From positions 1-64,000 of the forward strand of contig CANJPG010000004.1 in the NCBI GenBank assembly GCA_947476065.1: a DNA stretch of 64,000 nt. Direction: 5' to 3'. The notes under the pieces were generated by a model. The model was not told the DNA's origin. It saw nothing but the letters and a program-made list of their open reading frames with translations, and did not search any database. This document shows, piece after piece, positions 1-10,126 of the stretch. The stretch is from Fidelibacterota bacterium (lineage in GTDB: Bacteria; Pseudomonadota; Alphaproteobacteria; Rhodospirillales; Rhodospirillaceae). The translations under genes were made by a program, and so were the position numbers. The stretch's first letter is position 1; the number at the start of each line of letters is the position of its first letter.

Positions 1-210
1 TCAGCCGAACCTGACGAAGCCCCTGAGGAGCAGCAGCAATAGCAGGAGAACGACCGCGACGGCCTGAGCGCCGACGCGCAGCCGCATCAATTTGTTTCCA
101 TATTTGCGATTGAATTCGCCGCCCGCAATAAAACCGCTGACACCGATGACCAGCACAATGAGTACCGCGAACATCGTCACCGCGAGCAGAACTTGTAAAA
201 CCGCTTCCAT
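1..210 (-). CDS. HIG1-domain twin-transmembrane protein
   Basis: A 69-residue inner-membrane protein with two hydrophobic segments (about residues 4-27 and 49-66) joined by the short basic loop FNRKYGNKLMRLRVG. That loop with its GN-K-L-M-R pattern is the hallmark of the bacterial HIG1 / twin-transmembrane family, which is related to mitochondrial respirasome factors and linked to cytochrome oxidase assembly. The stop codon is the first codon of the window, so the gene is complete. It is transcribed away from the receiver gene at 402. The family call is confident; a role in oxidase assembly here is inference. Confidence 0.8.
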   Translation of the reverse strand: MEAVLQVLLAVTMFAVLIVLVIGVSGFIAGGEFNRKYGNKLMRLRVGAQAVAVVLLLLLLLLRGFVRFG

Positions 211-401
211 CTCTATCCTCCACAGACTTATCGGGCCCGTTAATCATCGCGCCCTGGCAGCTTGGCGTTATGCTGCTCGCTCATGCCGTGCAAAGCAATG
301 CCCTAAGCCTTGATATTTATACGCTATGCCGTTGCTCGCAAACGGCTATCCGCCTATGCTTAAAACAGCGGGGGGCCGTGGGCATACTTGGGGGTAGAGC
401 C

Positions 402-791
402 ATGTTGGGGCGCATACTCGTCGTTGACGATAATATTCTGGTGCGTGAGTCGTATACCGAACTTCTGCGCCATCGGGGCTACGAGGTTGTTGAAGCCGGC
501 GACGGCGAACAAGCCTTGGACGTTCTGCGCGCAGAATCTGTCGATCTTGCTATCGTAGACGTCATGATGCCGGTGATGGGCGGTCTTGAATTGCGCCAGC
601 GTCTGCAGGAAATGGCGCCGGTGGTCGAGACGATCCTGGTCACGGGTCAGCCGGACCGCCTTGAGAACCTGATGGAAGACGATTGCGAATTCCAGGCCGG
701 GCGTGTTGCCGTGCTGTACAAGCCCGTGCATCCCGTGAAGCTGCTGGCTGAAGTCGACAAACGCCTGACGCTGTCGCAAGCCGCACTCTAA
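402..791 (+). CDS. Stand-alone receiver-domain response regulator
   Basis: A 129-residue protein consisting only of a CheY-like receiver. The acidic pair is in RILVVDDN (residues 9-10), the phospho-acceptor is Asp53 in AIVDVMMP, the switch Thr lies in ILVTGQP and the conserved Lys in LYKPVHP near residue 107. There is no output domain, so it probably works by protein interaction in a phosphorelay. I place the start at the ATG at 402 because the receiver fold begins two residues later, although the frame is open upstream to 270. No histidine kinase gene is adjacent, so its partner is unknown. It converges on sufA with an eight-base gap. Confidence 0.85.
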   Translation: MLGRILVVDDNILVRESYTELLRHRGYEVVEAGDGEQALDVLRAESVDLAIVDVMMPVMGGLELRQRLQEMAPVVETILVTGQPDRLENLMEDDCEFQAGRVAVLYKPVHPVKLLAEVDKRLTLSQAAL

Positions 792-799
792 AATCCCGC

Positions 800-1183
800 C
801 TAGACCGAGAAGCTTTCGCCGCAGCCGCAGCGGCCCTTTTCGTTCGGATTATCGAACACAAAGCCGCTTTCCATCTTGCTCTCGCGGTAGTCCAGAAGAC
901 TGCCCAGCAAATACATCACCGCCTTCGGATCGATGAAGACCTTAGCGCCGTTGTGTTCAACCACGTCTTCGAATTTGCGCAGCTCTTCGGCGTATTCAAC
1001 GACATACTTATTGCCCGAGCAGCCTTTGGCCGAGACGCTGACACGCACGCCCAGGACCGGCTTGGTTGCCTTGGCGACGACGTCGTTGATGCGCTGGGCC
1101 GCCGCGTCGGAAATGCGGATGGCCGCCGGCGGCTTGCGGCCGGCTGGCTTGGACGACGCGGTATTGGTTGCGGTGTTGCTCAT
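800..1183 (-). CDS. sufA: A-type Fe-S carrier protein SufA
   Basis: A 127-residue HesB/IscA-family protein that binds and delivers Fe-S clusters assembled by SufBCD. The three cluster-ligating cysteines are in place: Cys55 in AKGCSGN and Cys119/Cys121 in the C-terminal RCGCGESF motif. About 20 poorly conserved residues (Ser/Thr/Lys/Pro rich) precede the fold, which starts near AIRISDAA. It is the last gene of the SUF operon, 19 bases after sufT. The SUF context favours the name sufA over iscA or erpA, which the sequence alone would not separate. Confidence 0.9.
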   Translation of the reverse strand: MSNTATNTASSKPAGRKPPAAIRISDAAAQRINDVVAKATKPVLGVRVSVSAKGCSGNKYVVEYAEELRKFEDVVEHNGAKVFIDPKAVMYLLGSLLDYRESKMESGFVFDNPNEKGRCGCGESFSV

Positions 1184-1202
1184 GGTAAAAACCTATATAG
1201 GT

Positions 1203-1601
1203 TCAAAACATATCCAGCGCCACTTTGGCGACTTCCGACATATTGGCCTGGGTCCAGGGCGGATCCCACGTCATGCTGACTTCAACCTCACCTACGCCCT
1301 CGACACGCGCCACAGCCTCGGCCACTTCCTTGGGCATGGAGCCCGCGACCGGGCAAGCCGGTGCCGTCAGCGTCATCTTGATGGCGACGTTGCCGCTTTC
1401 GGCGATCTTGAGGTCGTAGATCAGCCCGAGGTCGTAGATGTTGACCGGAATTTCCGGGTCGTAAACCGTACGCAATGCGCCGACCACGGCCTCTTCGTCG
1501 GCCACGGGAACGGCGGGGTCGCGGGGGCTGCCGGCGTATACGCTGTCGCCTTCCTTGGGCGGCTCGCCGTCGCCGGCTGACATTTCATAGGGGGGCATCA
1601 T
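1203..1601 (-). CDS. sufT: SUF-associated MIP18/DUF59 protein SufT
   Basis: A protein of about 132 residues of the MIP18 (DUF59) family, an accessory factor in Fe-S cluster maturation or transfer. The core motif DPEIPVNIYDLGLIY and the conserved Cys in TAPACPVAG are both present. The frame is open back to 1652, which would overlap sufU. I prefer the adjacent ATG codons at 1601/1598 because a GGAATGG/GGAAG ribosome-binding sequence lies just upstream and the extra 17 residues are unconserved and basic. It sits between sufU and sufA on the same strand. The exact biochemical role of SufT is less certain than for other SUF proteins. Confidence 0.88.
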   Translation of the reverse strand: MMPPYEMSAGDGEPPKEGDSVYAGSPRDPAVPVADEEAVVGALRTVYDPEIPVNIYDLGLIYDLKIAESGNVAIKMTLTAPACPVAGSMPKEVAEAVARVEGVGEVEVSMTWDPPWTQANMSEVAKVALDMF

Positions 1602-1617
1602 CTTCTGTCTTCCATTC

Positions 1618-2118
1618 CTATTTTTCAGTCGTCGTCTGGGTTTTGCCGTCAAGGCACGAGATCAAGGCATGCCACGGCAAGGTCGCGCATTTAACGCGTA
1701 CCGGAAACTGCCGCACGCCCGAAAGGGAGGCCAGCTTGTCGATGCTGTCGCCAAGCACCGGCGGCACGGCGGCCTTAGCCTGATCGGCATCAAGCTTGCC
1801 GGTGCACAGGTCATGCACGGCGGCAAACAATTGCTGCGCGACTGCAGCAGGCTGTCCGGCCAGGGCTTCGCTCATCATCGAGGCCGAAGCGATGGAAATG
1901 GCGCAGCCTTTGCCTTCGAAGGCCACGTCTTCCAGCACACCCGCGGGCGAGACACGGGCGGTCACGGTGACGCGGTCGCCGCACATGGGATTGTTGCCCT
2001 GGGCTTTGCAACTGGCGTGCTCGACGACGCGAAAATTCCGCGGGCTCTTTCCATGATCGAGGATGATTTCCTGGTACAGCGAGCGCAGATCGTCATTCAG
2101 CGGGGCCGACTGGTTCAC
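1618..2118 (-). CDS. sufU: Zinc-dependent sulfur-transfer protein SufU
   Basis: A 166-residue NifU-N/IscU-like protein of the SufU type, which accepts persulfide sulfur from SufS through a zinc site. All expected zinc ligands are visible: Cys46 and Asp48 (PMCGDRV), Cys72 (GKGCAIS) and Cys144 (RVKCATLPW). The start is a GTG at 2118 that shares the bases GTGA with the sufS stop codon and is preceded by a strong AGGAGGT ribosome-binding site. SufE, the usual proteobacterial partner of SufS, is not in this operon, so SufU probably fills that role. Translational coupling to sufS fits a functional pair. Confidence 0.92.
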   Translation of the reverse strand: MNQSAPLNDDLRSLYQEIILDHGKSPRNFRVVEHASCKAQGNNPMCGDRVTVTARVSPAGVLEDVAFEGKGCAISIASASMMSEALAGQPAAVAQQLFAAVHDLCTGKLDADQAKAAVPPVLGDSIDKLASLSGVRQFPVRVKCATLPWHALISCLDGKTQTTTEK

Positions 2119-3359
2119 AGCAGAACCTCCTGCGCGCGACGTAGCGCAGCGATCAGCGCATCGACCTCGGCCATGGTGTTGTATATGCCGAAAGAGGCGC
2201 GCGTGGTGGCGGTAACGCCCAGCACGTCCATCAGCGGCTGGGCGCAATGATGGCCGGCGCGCACGCAAACGCCTGAGCGGTCAAGTACGGTCGCCAGATC
2301 ATGGGGATGGGCGCCATCCATCACGAAGGACTGCACGGCAGCTTTACCCGGCGCGGTCCCAATAAGGCGTATACCCGGCACCTGCTGCAGGCTGCTCATG
2401 GCATAGCGCAGCAAAGCAGTCTCGTGTTTGGCCGCGGCGACGCGGTCGAGGGAGTTGAGATAATCAATTGCCGCACCTAATCCGATGGCCTGGACGATGG
2501 GCGGCGTGCCGGCCTCAAACTTCGCCGGCGGCGGCGCCCAGGTGGTCTTGGCGAAAGTGACAGTATCGATCATGTCACCGCCTCCCTGGTAAGGCGGCAT
2601 GGCCTCCAGCAGTTCCTGGCGCGCCCACAGCACGCCGATGCCGGTGGGGCCATAGAGCTTGTGACCTGAGAAAACATAGAAGTCGCAGCCGAGGTCCTGC
2701 ACATCGACATGCGCGTGCACGATGCCCTGGCAGCCATCGAGCAAAATCTTCGCGCCGGCGGCATGAGCGAGATCGGCAATGTCGCGGACCGGCAGCACCG
2801 TTCCCAGCACATTGGAGACGTGGGCGACGGCGACCAGCTTCGTTTTCGGGCCGATTGCTTTGGCGAATTCGGCGATGTCGATGCTGCCATCGGCTGCGAC
2901 CGGTACGACCGTCAGCACGCAGCCGACCGCCTCTCGCAGCAGCTGCCACGGCACGATATTGGAATGGTGCTCAACGGTAGTGAGAACGATTTCATCACCC
3001 TCTTTTAGGAACTTACGGCCCCACGTGGCGGCGACAAGATTGATGGCCTCGGTAGCACCCTTGGTGAAGACCACTTCGCTGACATGCGCCGCATTGATGA
3101 AACCGCGCACTTTCTCGCGAGCGGCCTCGTAGGCCGCCGTTGCCGTTTCACTTAGGTAATAGGCGCCGCGATGGACGTTGGCGTATTCATGACTATAGAC
3201 ACGCGTGATGGCGTCGATCACCTGCTGCGGTTTTTGGGCCGATGCGGCGCTGTCGAGGTAGACCAGCGGCTTGCCGTGGACTTCACGCGCAAGGATCGGG
3301 AAATCAGCCCGCACCTTCGTAACGTCATAGGACGACGGCGTGGTGAGTGGTTTGTTCAT
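2115..3359 (-). CDS. sufS: Cysteine desulfurase SufS
   Basis: A 414-residue PLP-dependent type II cysteine desulfurase that removes sulfur from cysteine and holds it as a persulfide. The PLP lysine is Lys234 in FSGHKLYGPTG and the catalytic cysteine is Cys372 in AGHHCAQPLM. THHSN-type and KGATEAIN cofactor motifs are also present. The start chosen is the ATG at 3359, which overlaps the sufD stop as ATGA; an upstream start at 3392 would invade sufD by 12 codons. The length matches the family. Sulfur should pass to SufU, encoded by the next, overlapping gene. Confidence 0.95.
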   Translation of the reverse strand: MNKPLTTPSSYDVTKVRADFPILAREVHGKPLVYLDSAASAQKPQQVIDAITRVYSHEYANVHRGAYYLSETATAAYEAAREKVRGFINAAHVSEVVFTKGATEAINLVAATWGRKFLKEGDEIVLTTVEHHSNIVPWQLLREAVGCVLTVVPVAADGSIDIAEFAKAIGPKTKLVAVAHVSNVLGTVLPVRDIADLAHAAGAKILLDGCQGIVHAHVDVQDLGCDFYVFSGHKLYGPTGIGVLWARQELLEAMPPYQGGGDMIDTVTFAKTTWAPPPAKFEAGTPPIVQAIGLGAAIDYLNSLDRVAAAKHETALLRYAMSSLQQVPGIRLIGTAPGKAAVQSFVMDGAHPHDLATVLDRSGVCVRAGHHCAQPLMDVLGVTATTRASFGIYNTMAEVDALIAALRRAQEVLL

Positions 3360-4573
3360 GCGTGACTCCCCACGGCGCGACGCTTGAGCCAAGTACCGAT
3401 GGCAACGCCGAAGATGTCGCGCACGACTTCGTCGCTCATTTCGTTCACTGCGTCAGCCAGGAAGCCTTCTACCAACAGCGCTCGCGCCGGCTCCGGGTCG
3501 ATGCCGCGGGCCTCCAGATAGAACATGTGGTTGGGATCGATCTCGCCGGTGGCCGCACCATGGGCGCACTGCACGTCGTCGGCGTAGATCTCCAGCTCGG
3601 GCTTGCAGTCGATCTGCGGCCCCCGCGACAGGAACAAGGCCTTATGCACCTGGCGGGCGTCGGTTTTCTGGGCGTCGCGGGCCACATGGATTCGGCCTTG
3701 ATAGACGCCATGGGATTCACCGTCGACCACGCCCTTGAAAACCTGCGACGAAGCGCAAGAAGGCATAACGTGATCCATCACGGTCGTGAAATCGTGGTGC
3801 GATGTTCCGCTCAGGGCATATGCGCCATTGAGACGCACGCTGGCGTTTTCGCCGGTCAAGGCGATACGGACTTCCTGGCGGGTCAAGGCACCGCCGAGGC
3901 CCAGATGAAAGGCTTCATACGTGCCGCCGCCCGCGACCTTCACCAGCGACGTGGCTAGGTGAAAAGCTTCGCTGTCTTCATCAACGCTGACATACCGCCG
4001 CACGGTAGCACCCTCGCCCACGGTGATGCTGGCGACGGGATTGGAAAAATACGTCTCGCCCGGAAGGCCGACGTGAGATTCAACCAGCGTCACCGCCGCG
4101 CCGGCTTCAGCCGTCACGGTGATGCGGGGATGCAGCGCCGTGGGGGCTGCGCCCGCCGCACCGATGGAAATAATATGAATGATTTTCTTGGCGGCACCGG
4201 TCACATGCAGAGCTAGGCTCTCGGGCGCATAGGCGGCGTTCAAAGCGATGAGGGAAGAGCCCTCCTTCGCAGCAACCTTGCCTTGGGAAAACTCAACACC
4301 CTTGCCGAGGTTGGCGTCGGACAGTTCTTTGCGATAAGCACCGTTCACCAGTACCAGGCGGGCGGCGCCCGGAATGACCGGTACGGTCCGCGGAACAGCA
4401 TCGACGTCGACATCATCGGCCGGGGCAAAGACGATCTTTGCCAGGCTGCGCAGCGGCGTGAAGCGCCACTCCTCGACCTTTGGGCCCGGCAAATTACCGC
4501 GCCAAGGCGCTACGCCAAGACGCTTGGCGTAAGCCTCTCCAAAAGAATGCTCTGTGATCAGCGACGGCTTCAT
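3356..4573 (-). CDS. sufD: Fe-S scaffold subunit SufD
   Basis: A 405-residue member of the SufB/SufD family, which forms the SufBC2D scaffold complex that builds Fe-S clusters in the cytoplasm. The N-terminal helical part contains the WRFTPLRSLAK segment typical of SufD. The C-terminal beta-helix carries CAHGAATGEIDPNHMFYL, which includes the conserved His of the SufB-SufD interface. It follows sufC by two bases and overlaps sufS by four. Its divergence from SufB and the absence of the SufB-specific Cys-rich region support SufD rather than a second SufB. Confidence 0.94.
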   Translation of the reverse strand: MKPSLITEHSFGEAYAKRLGVAPWRGNLPGPKVEEWRFTPLRSLAKIVFAPADDVDVDAVPRTVPVIPGAARLVLVNGAYRKELSDANLGKGVEFSQGKVAAKEGSSLIALNAAYAPESLALHVTGAAKKIIHIISIGAAGAAPTALHPRITVTAEAGAAVTLVESHVGLPGETYFSNPVASITVGEGATVRRYVSVDEDSEAFHLATSLVKVAGGGTYEAFHLGLGGALTRQEVRIALTGENASVRLNGAYALSGTSHHDFTTVMDHVMPSCASSQVFKGVVDGESHGVYQGRIHVARDAQKTDARQVHKALFLSRGPQIDCKPELEIYADDVQCAHGAATGEIDPNHMFYLEARGIDPEPARALLVEGFLADAVNEMSDEVVRDIFGVAIGTWLKRRAVGSHA

Positions 4574-4575
4574 GG

Positions 4576-5330
4576 TTATGCGGCGGCGTTCAAATACTTG
4601 GCGTAGCCTTCGGCCTCGAGCTCGAGAGCCAGTTCCTTTCCGCCACTGGCGACGATGCGGCCATGGGCCAGCACGTGCACATGGTCGGGCACAATGTAGT
4701 CGAGCAGGCGCTGGTAGTGGGTGATCACCAGGAAGGCTCGATCGGGCGACCGCAGGCTATTCACGCCCTCGGACACCACGCGCAACGCGTCGATATCGAG
4801 CCCTGAGTCTGTTTCATCGAGGATCGCCACGCGCGGCTCCAGCATGGTCATCTGCAGCACTTCGGCGCGCTTCTTTTCGCCGCCGGAAAATCCTACGTTC
4901 AGCGCGCGCTTGATCATGTCGTAGGGCATTCCGAGCTGGGCGGTCTTGGCCTTGACCAGCTTCAGGAACTCCATGGCATCGATCTCGGGCTTGCCTTCCT
5001 GGCGGCGCTTGGCGTTCAGCGCGGTCTTGAGGAACGCCGAGGTCGTCACGCCGGGAATTTCGACCGGGTACTGAAAGGCGAGAAAAATGCCGGCGCGGGC
5101 GCGCTCATCTGCAGCCATCGCCAGCACGTCTTCGCCGTCGAGCAACACTTCACCCTTGGTCACCTCATAGCCGTCGCGGCCGGCGATGACGTTCGACAAC
5201 GTGCTTTTGCCGGTCCCGTTCGGTCCCATGATGGCGTGCACTTCGCCGGGCTGCAGTTTGAGGGTGATCCCCTTGAGGATTTCCTTGCCCGCCACCGAGG
5301 CGTACAGATTTTTGATTTCAAGAAGAGCCA

Positions 5331-5331
<1 letters not shown>
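4576..5331 (-). CDS. sufC: SUF ATPase SufC
   Basis: A 251-residue soluble ABC-type ATPase that powers conformational change of the SufBC2D complex. Walker A is GPNGTGKST, the signature loop is [12 protein letters not shown] and Walker B leads into [11 protein letters not shown], which carries the Glu/Ser-Gly-Leu-Asp pattern characteristic of SufC. The ATG at 5331 shares one base with the sufB stop (TAATG), so the two are translationally coupled. There is no membrane segment, as expected. Confidence 0.96.
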
Positions 5332-6782
<1,451 letters not shown>

Positions 6783-6784
6783 GA

Positions 6785-7246
6785 CTAGTCCACCTTCGCG
6801 TCAAAAGTGAACACGGGCACCGCAGGGCGCAGTCCAAAAGCCGCCACGTCCTCGGCCATGTCGGCGAGGGTGACTTCTTCCAAGGCCGCGCGCACAGCGG
6901 TGTTGACCTTATTCCACTTGCCTTGCACCGGGCATACGGCCTCGATACCGCAATGTTCATCGGAGGTATCGGCGCAGGCCGTCAGTGCGATCGGGCCTTC
7001 GACGGCGTGAATGACGTCGGCGACGGAGATGGCGCCAGGCGTGCGTCCCAGCACATAACCACCGCCAGCCCCGCGCTGCGAGACCACCAGGCCGCCTTTG
7101 GCCAGACTTTTCATCAGCTTGGCCACCGTGGGCAGCGGAATGCCCGTACGCTCAGACAGGTGCTGGCTGGAGCGCACCACATTGCTGCGGGCGATCTCGA
7201 TCAGCACGACCGTGGCATAATCTGTTAACTTATTGACTTTAAACAT
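6785..7246 (-). CDS. Rrf2-family regulator of the SUF operon
   Basis: A 153-residue winged-helix repressor of the Rrf2/IscR family. The N-terminal helix-turn-helix ([16 protein letters not shown] to [14 protein letters not shown]) is followed by the family wing [10 protein letters not shown]. Three cysteines (CADTSDEHC then GIEAVCP) are at the place where Rrf2 sensors bind an Fe-S cluster. As the first gene of the SUF operon it most likely senses Fe-S status and represses its own operon. A palindrome covering the presumed -35 region supports autoregulation. It could be called iscR or sufR; sequence alone does not settle the name. Confidence 0.92.
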   Translation of the reverse strand: MFKVNKLTDYATVVLIEIARSNVVRSSQHLSERTGIPLPTVAKLMKSLAKGGLVVSQRGAGGGYVLGRTPGAISVADVIHAVEGPIALTACADTSDEHCGIEAVCPVQGKWNKVNTAVRAALEEVTLADMAEDVAAFGLRPAVPVFTFDAKVD

Positions 7247-7265
7247 CTTTTACCATCCGCCGACG

Positions 7266-7295
7266 AGTATAGCACATCTCGGACTAAAACGGTCC
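7266..7295 (-). promoter_or_regulatory. Candidate SUF promoter and Rrf2 operator
   Basis: Read on the minus strand, TATACT (7266-7271) is a good -10 element about 20 bases upstream of the regulator start. With a 17-base spacer, the -35 position falls inside the inverted repeat GGAC-N7-GTCC (7281-7295). A repressor on this palindrome would block RNA polymerase. Palindrome and hexamer are visible; binding by the Rrf2 protein is inferred from position. Confidence 0.5.
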
Positions 7296-7364
7296 TGTTT
7301 ACCTGGGTGTAATAGTCATTGGTGTAGGTGTTTTCAAGAGGCAAACGCCTGAAAGGACGCGGTT

Positions 7365-8054
7365 TTGGCCCGGCTGATTCTTTTGACCCAACGCGCGTTT
7401 GCCGCCGCCATTGCACCGCCCCTCAAGGCTGCAGGCGCGGACATAGAGATTGCCGAGACTCTTGGCGATCTGCAGGCGGCCCTCAGTTCCGGTACCGACG
7501 ACACCCGCTTGATCTCCTTCGGCTCGGGCCTGATCGTGCCGGGCGAAATCCTCAACCGCCTGCAGGGTCCCGCCTATAACTTCCATCCCGGGCCGCCCGA
7601 CTATCCGGGAATCTTTCCGTCGGTCTTCGCGCTTTACGAGGGCGCAGCCGCATTCGGCGTCACGCTGCATGAGATGATCCGCGAGGTCGACAGCGGGCCG
7701 ATCGTCGCCGTTGTGCGATTTTCTATTCCCGCCCATGCAGACCGTTTGGCGCTGGATAGCGCAGCCTTCAGCGCACTCATGAAACTGCTCGAGCACAATG
7801 CGCGCGCCTTGGCTAATGTGAAGACGCCGCTGCCGCGCACTGACGAGCGTTGGCGAGCGCCCCGTCGGACGCGCAAGGACTTCGAGGCCCTGTGCCGCCT
7901 GCCCGAAGACGTCACGCCGGAAGAATTCGCTCGACGCTATCGCGCCGTGGGTGAAGGCCCCGAGCATGCCCTCACCCTCACCCGCTTCGGGCGCACCTTC
8001 AAGCTCGCCAGCATAACGAGTGGCGATGTCGTACGCGGCGGTCAACCCGTCTAA
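7365..8054 (+). CDS. Formyltransferase-family protein
   Basis: A 229-residue protein with the formyltransferase N-terminal fold. The formyl-tetrahydrofolate-binding and catalytic signature appears as YNFHPGPPDYPG (Asn and His) together with a downstream Asp in REVDSGPIV. It is shorter than methionyl-tRNA formyltransferase and lacks that enzyme's C-terminal OB domain, so it probably acts on a small molecule or sugar; the substrate is not predictable. The start is TTG at 7365 with a GAAAGGA ribosome-binding site. It runs divergently from the SUF operon and its stop overlaps the stop of the convergent TonB receptor gene by three to four bases. Confidence 0.72.
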   Translation: MARLILLTQRAFAAAIAPPLKAAGADIEIAETLGDLQAALSSGTDDTRLISFGSGLIVPGEILNRLQGPAYNFHPGPPDYPGIFPSVFALYEGAAAFGVTLHEMIREVDSGPIVAVVRFSIPAHADRLALDSAAFSALMKLLEHNARALANVKTPLPRTDERWRAPRRTRKDFEALCRLPEDVTPEEFARRYRAVGEGPEHALTLTRFGRTFKLASITSGDVVRGGQPV

Positions 8055-10051
8055 AACGCCGCCCGCAAGACAAACCGGATATCCCGGCCCGGCAGGACGA
8101 CGTCGTCTTTGTTCAAGGACACGGCGTTACGCTGCACCCGATCCGTCAGGTTACGGCCCACGACTGAGAACTCCACATCCGGATGTTCAGTAAAGGGACG
8201 CCAGGCGAGTTGCCCGTCCAGCGACGCATAGCCTTTGGTGGGTGTTTCGGCGAAGCCGACCTTGTTCTGCGTCCCCGCGTAGCGCAGCATGAAACTTGCG
8301 TCGAACGTAACGCTGTTCCATGCCAAGCCGCCGCCGACGTGGTAGGGCGGCATGCGCGGCACATCCAAGCCGCCGGCCAAAGTCGCGCGTACATAGTCGG
8401 CCAGCACCAAGGCCGCCACAGTTCCCGCCGCCGATTGATACAGGTGCACCGTCGTCTTGCCTTCCAGGCCATAGAAGGTCGCATCGCGTTGCCCGTAAAA
8501 CAGCTGCTTGAGGTGTTCGCCGTTGCCGATAGCGCAATTGCCGTTTTCGTCGCAGGTTGCCCCCGTCAGGCGGCCGTAGATGAAGTTGTTAAACTTGGCG
8601 CCCCAGGCGGCCCCCTCGATTTCAACGTCATGGACGTGGAACCGCAAAGTGGCCTCAAGCGAGGTCGCCCGCTCCATCCCCAGCGCCGGATCACCGGTTT
8701 CAAAGGTGGACGGTCCGTCGTGGGGCCCGCGCGCAAAAAGCTCGGTCTGCCCGGGAGTCCGCGCAGCACTCGCAAGAGTTAGCCCGAGCTTGACGGCCTC
8801 GGAGGCCTCCAACACAAATCCCGCCGAAGCGCTGATAGGCGTGAAAGTGCGCTGGGTGGCAAGGTTGGAGGCAGGTGTACCTTCGATCTCGAGGTGCTCG
8901 ACACGCACGCCCGCCTGGAGGATCAGCTTGGGCAGGAGCGGCGCCTCGGCGAAGCCGAAACCGGCCACGGTCTTGCTGGTTGTCGGCGACAGGTAGTCAG
9001 CGCCTTCGCCTAGGGCCGAGAAGTCCTTGTGCTGGACCTGCACGCCCAAGGCCGCCGATGACAGGGGACCCATTGCGCTGAACAAGGCTTCCGCGCGGCT
9101 GTCCCACTCCTTGTCGAGGAACGTAGCCAGCACCGTATTGGTGGAGTCCTTTTCGCTGTGCTTGTAGTCGGCATAGCCGCCGTCGACATTGAGTGTCGTC
9201 AGCGCTCCGGCATCGAGCGCGAAGGACGAGCCGAACACGCCCTTGGTCTGCTTCATATCGATATAGCTGTTGTCGCCGGGAATGCCGTACTTGGCGTCGT
9301 AGTGCACAATCGCGGCACCCACACGGCTGCCGCCGAAGAACCCCGAACTGCCGAAGGAAAATCCGTCGCCGCGGAAAAACGAGTTGCTCTCCGTGCCGCC
9401 GGGGATGGCGTAGTCGCCGGTGCGGCGGAGGAAGCCGTCAGCGTGAAAGGCGAACTGGCCGAGTTTGGTATCCAGAAGCGCCGAGCCCTGGCGGCTGCCT
9501 GCGCCGGTGCCGTAGCTGCTGGTGACCTCGGCTGAGTAAGGGGTGTCCGGCAAAACCAGCGGCACACGATTGTTGATAGCGTTGACCACGCCACCGATAG
9601 CCTGGCTGCCGAAGCGCAAGGTCGAGGCCCCGCGCACAACTTCCACCTTCTGCGCCGACAGGGGATCAATGGGCACGCCGTGGTCCGGTCCCACATCGGA
9701 GACGTCGAAGCTGCCGACGCCGTTCTCCAGAATGCGCACGCGGTTGGAATCAAAGCCCCTGATCACCGGCCGGCTTGCGCCCGAGGCGAAGCTGGACCCC
9801 GTCACGCCGGGAACCTCGCCCAGCACGTCGGCCAGGTTGGAGCCGCCGCTGCGCAGGATCTCGTCGCGGCTGACCTGGCCGATGATTGTGGCGATGTTGT
9901 CGGGATTGGTGGTGAAGGGCGAAGCGGTAATGACCAGTTGTTCGATATCGGCCGGCTTTTTAGGCTCGGCGTCGTCTGCGGCGGCCGTGTGACTTAGGAG
10001 TGCCGCCGACGCTGCAATATATGCAGCGGCGCAATTTTTGTGGCGAAACAT
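8051..10051 (-). CDS. TonB-dependent receptor, probably for zinc
   Basis: A 666-residue outer-membrane receptor. A signal peptide (about residues 1-25, ending HTAAADDAE) is followed by a TonB-box-like IEQLVITAS, a plug domain (LADVLGEVPGVTG, RPVIRGFDSNRVRILENG, VEVVRGASTLRFGSQAIGG) and a 22-strand-type barrel ending in aromatic-terminated FVLRAAF. An extracellular loop holds a CDENGNC pair. The start is ATG 10051 with GGAG upstream. It lies downstream of znuA and a small secreted protein on the same strand and presumably under the same Zur box, so a ZnuD-like zinc receptor is likely. Substrate is inferred from context only. Confidence 0.85.
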   Translation of the reverse strand: MFRHKNCAAAYIAASAALLSHTAAADDAEPKKPADIEQLVITASPFTTNPDNIATIIGQVSRDEILRSGGSNLADVLGEVPGVTGSSFASGASRPVIRGFDSNRVRILENGVGSFDVSDVGPDHGVPIDPLSAQKVEVVRGASTLRFGSQAIGGVVNAINNRVPLVLPDTPYSAEVTSSYGTGAGSRQGSALLDTKLGQFAFHADGFLRRTGDYAIPGGTESNSFFRGDGFSFGSSGFFGGSRVGAAIVHYDAKYGIPGDNSYIDMKQTKGVFGSSFALDAGALTTLNVDGGYADYKHSEKDSTNTVLATFLDKEWDSRAEALFSAMGPLSSAALGVQVQHKDFSALGEGADYLSPTTSKTVAGFGFAEAPLLPKLILQAGVRVEHLEIEGTPASNLATQRTFTPISASAGFVLEASEAVKLGLTLASAARTPGQTELFARGPHDGPSTFETGDPALGMERATSLEATLRFHVHDVEIEGAAWGAKFNNFIYGRLTGATCDENGNCAIGNGEHLKQLFYGQRDATFYGLEGKTTVHLYQSAAGTVAALVLADYVRATLAGGLDVPRMPPYHVGGGLAWNSVTFDASFMLRYAGTQNKVGFAETPTKGYASLDGQLAWRPFTEHPDVEFSVVGRNLTDRVQRNAVSLNKDDVVLPGRDIRFVLRAAF

Positions 10052-10126
10052 GAACGTCTCCGTCGAATGGGAAGATGCACGGCATTCCACGCACCGAAGT
10101 GCGACGGGATGGCCGAGTTGCGCGCG

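Noticed and set aside
800-2118. NifU/HesB-like proteins as a sign of nitrogen fixation
   Set aside because: They sit in a complete SUF operon and no nif genes are present; housekeeping Fe-S assembly explains them.
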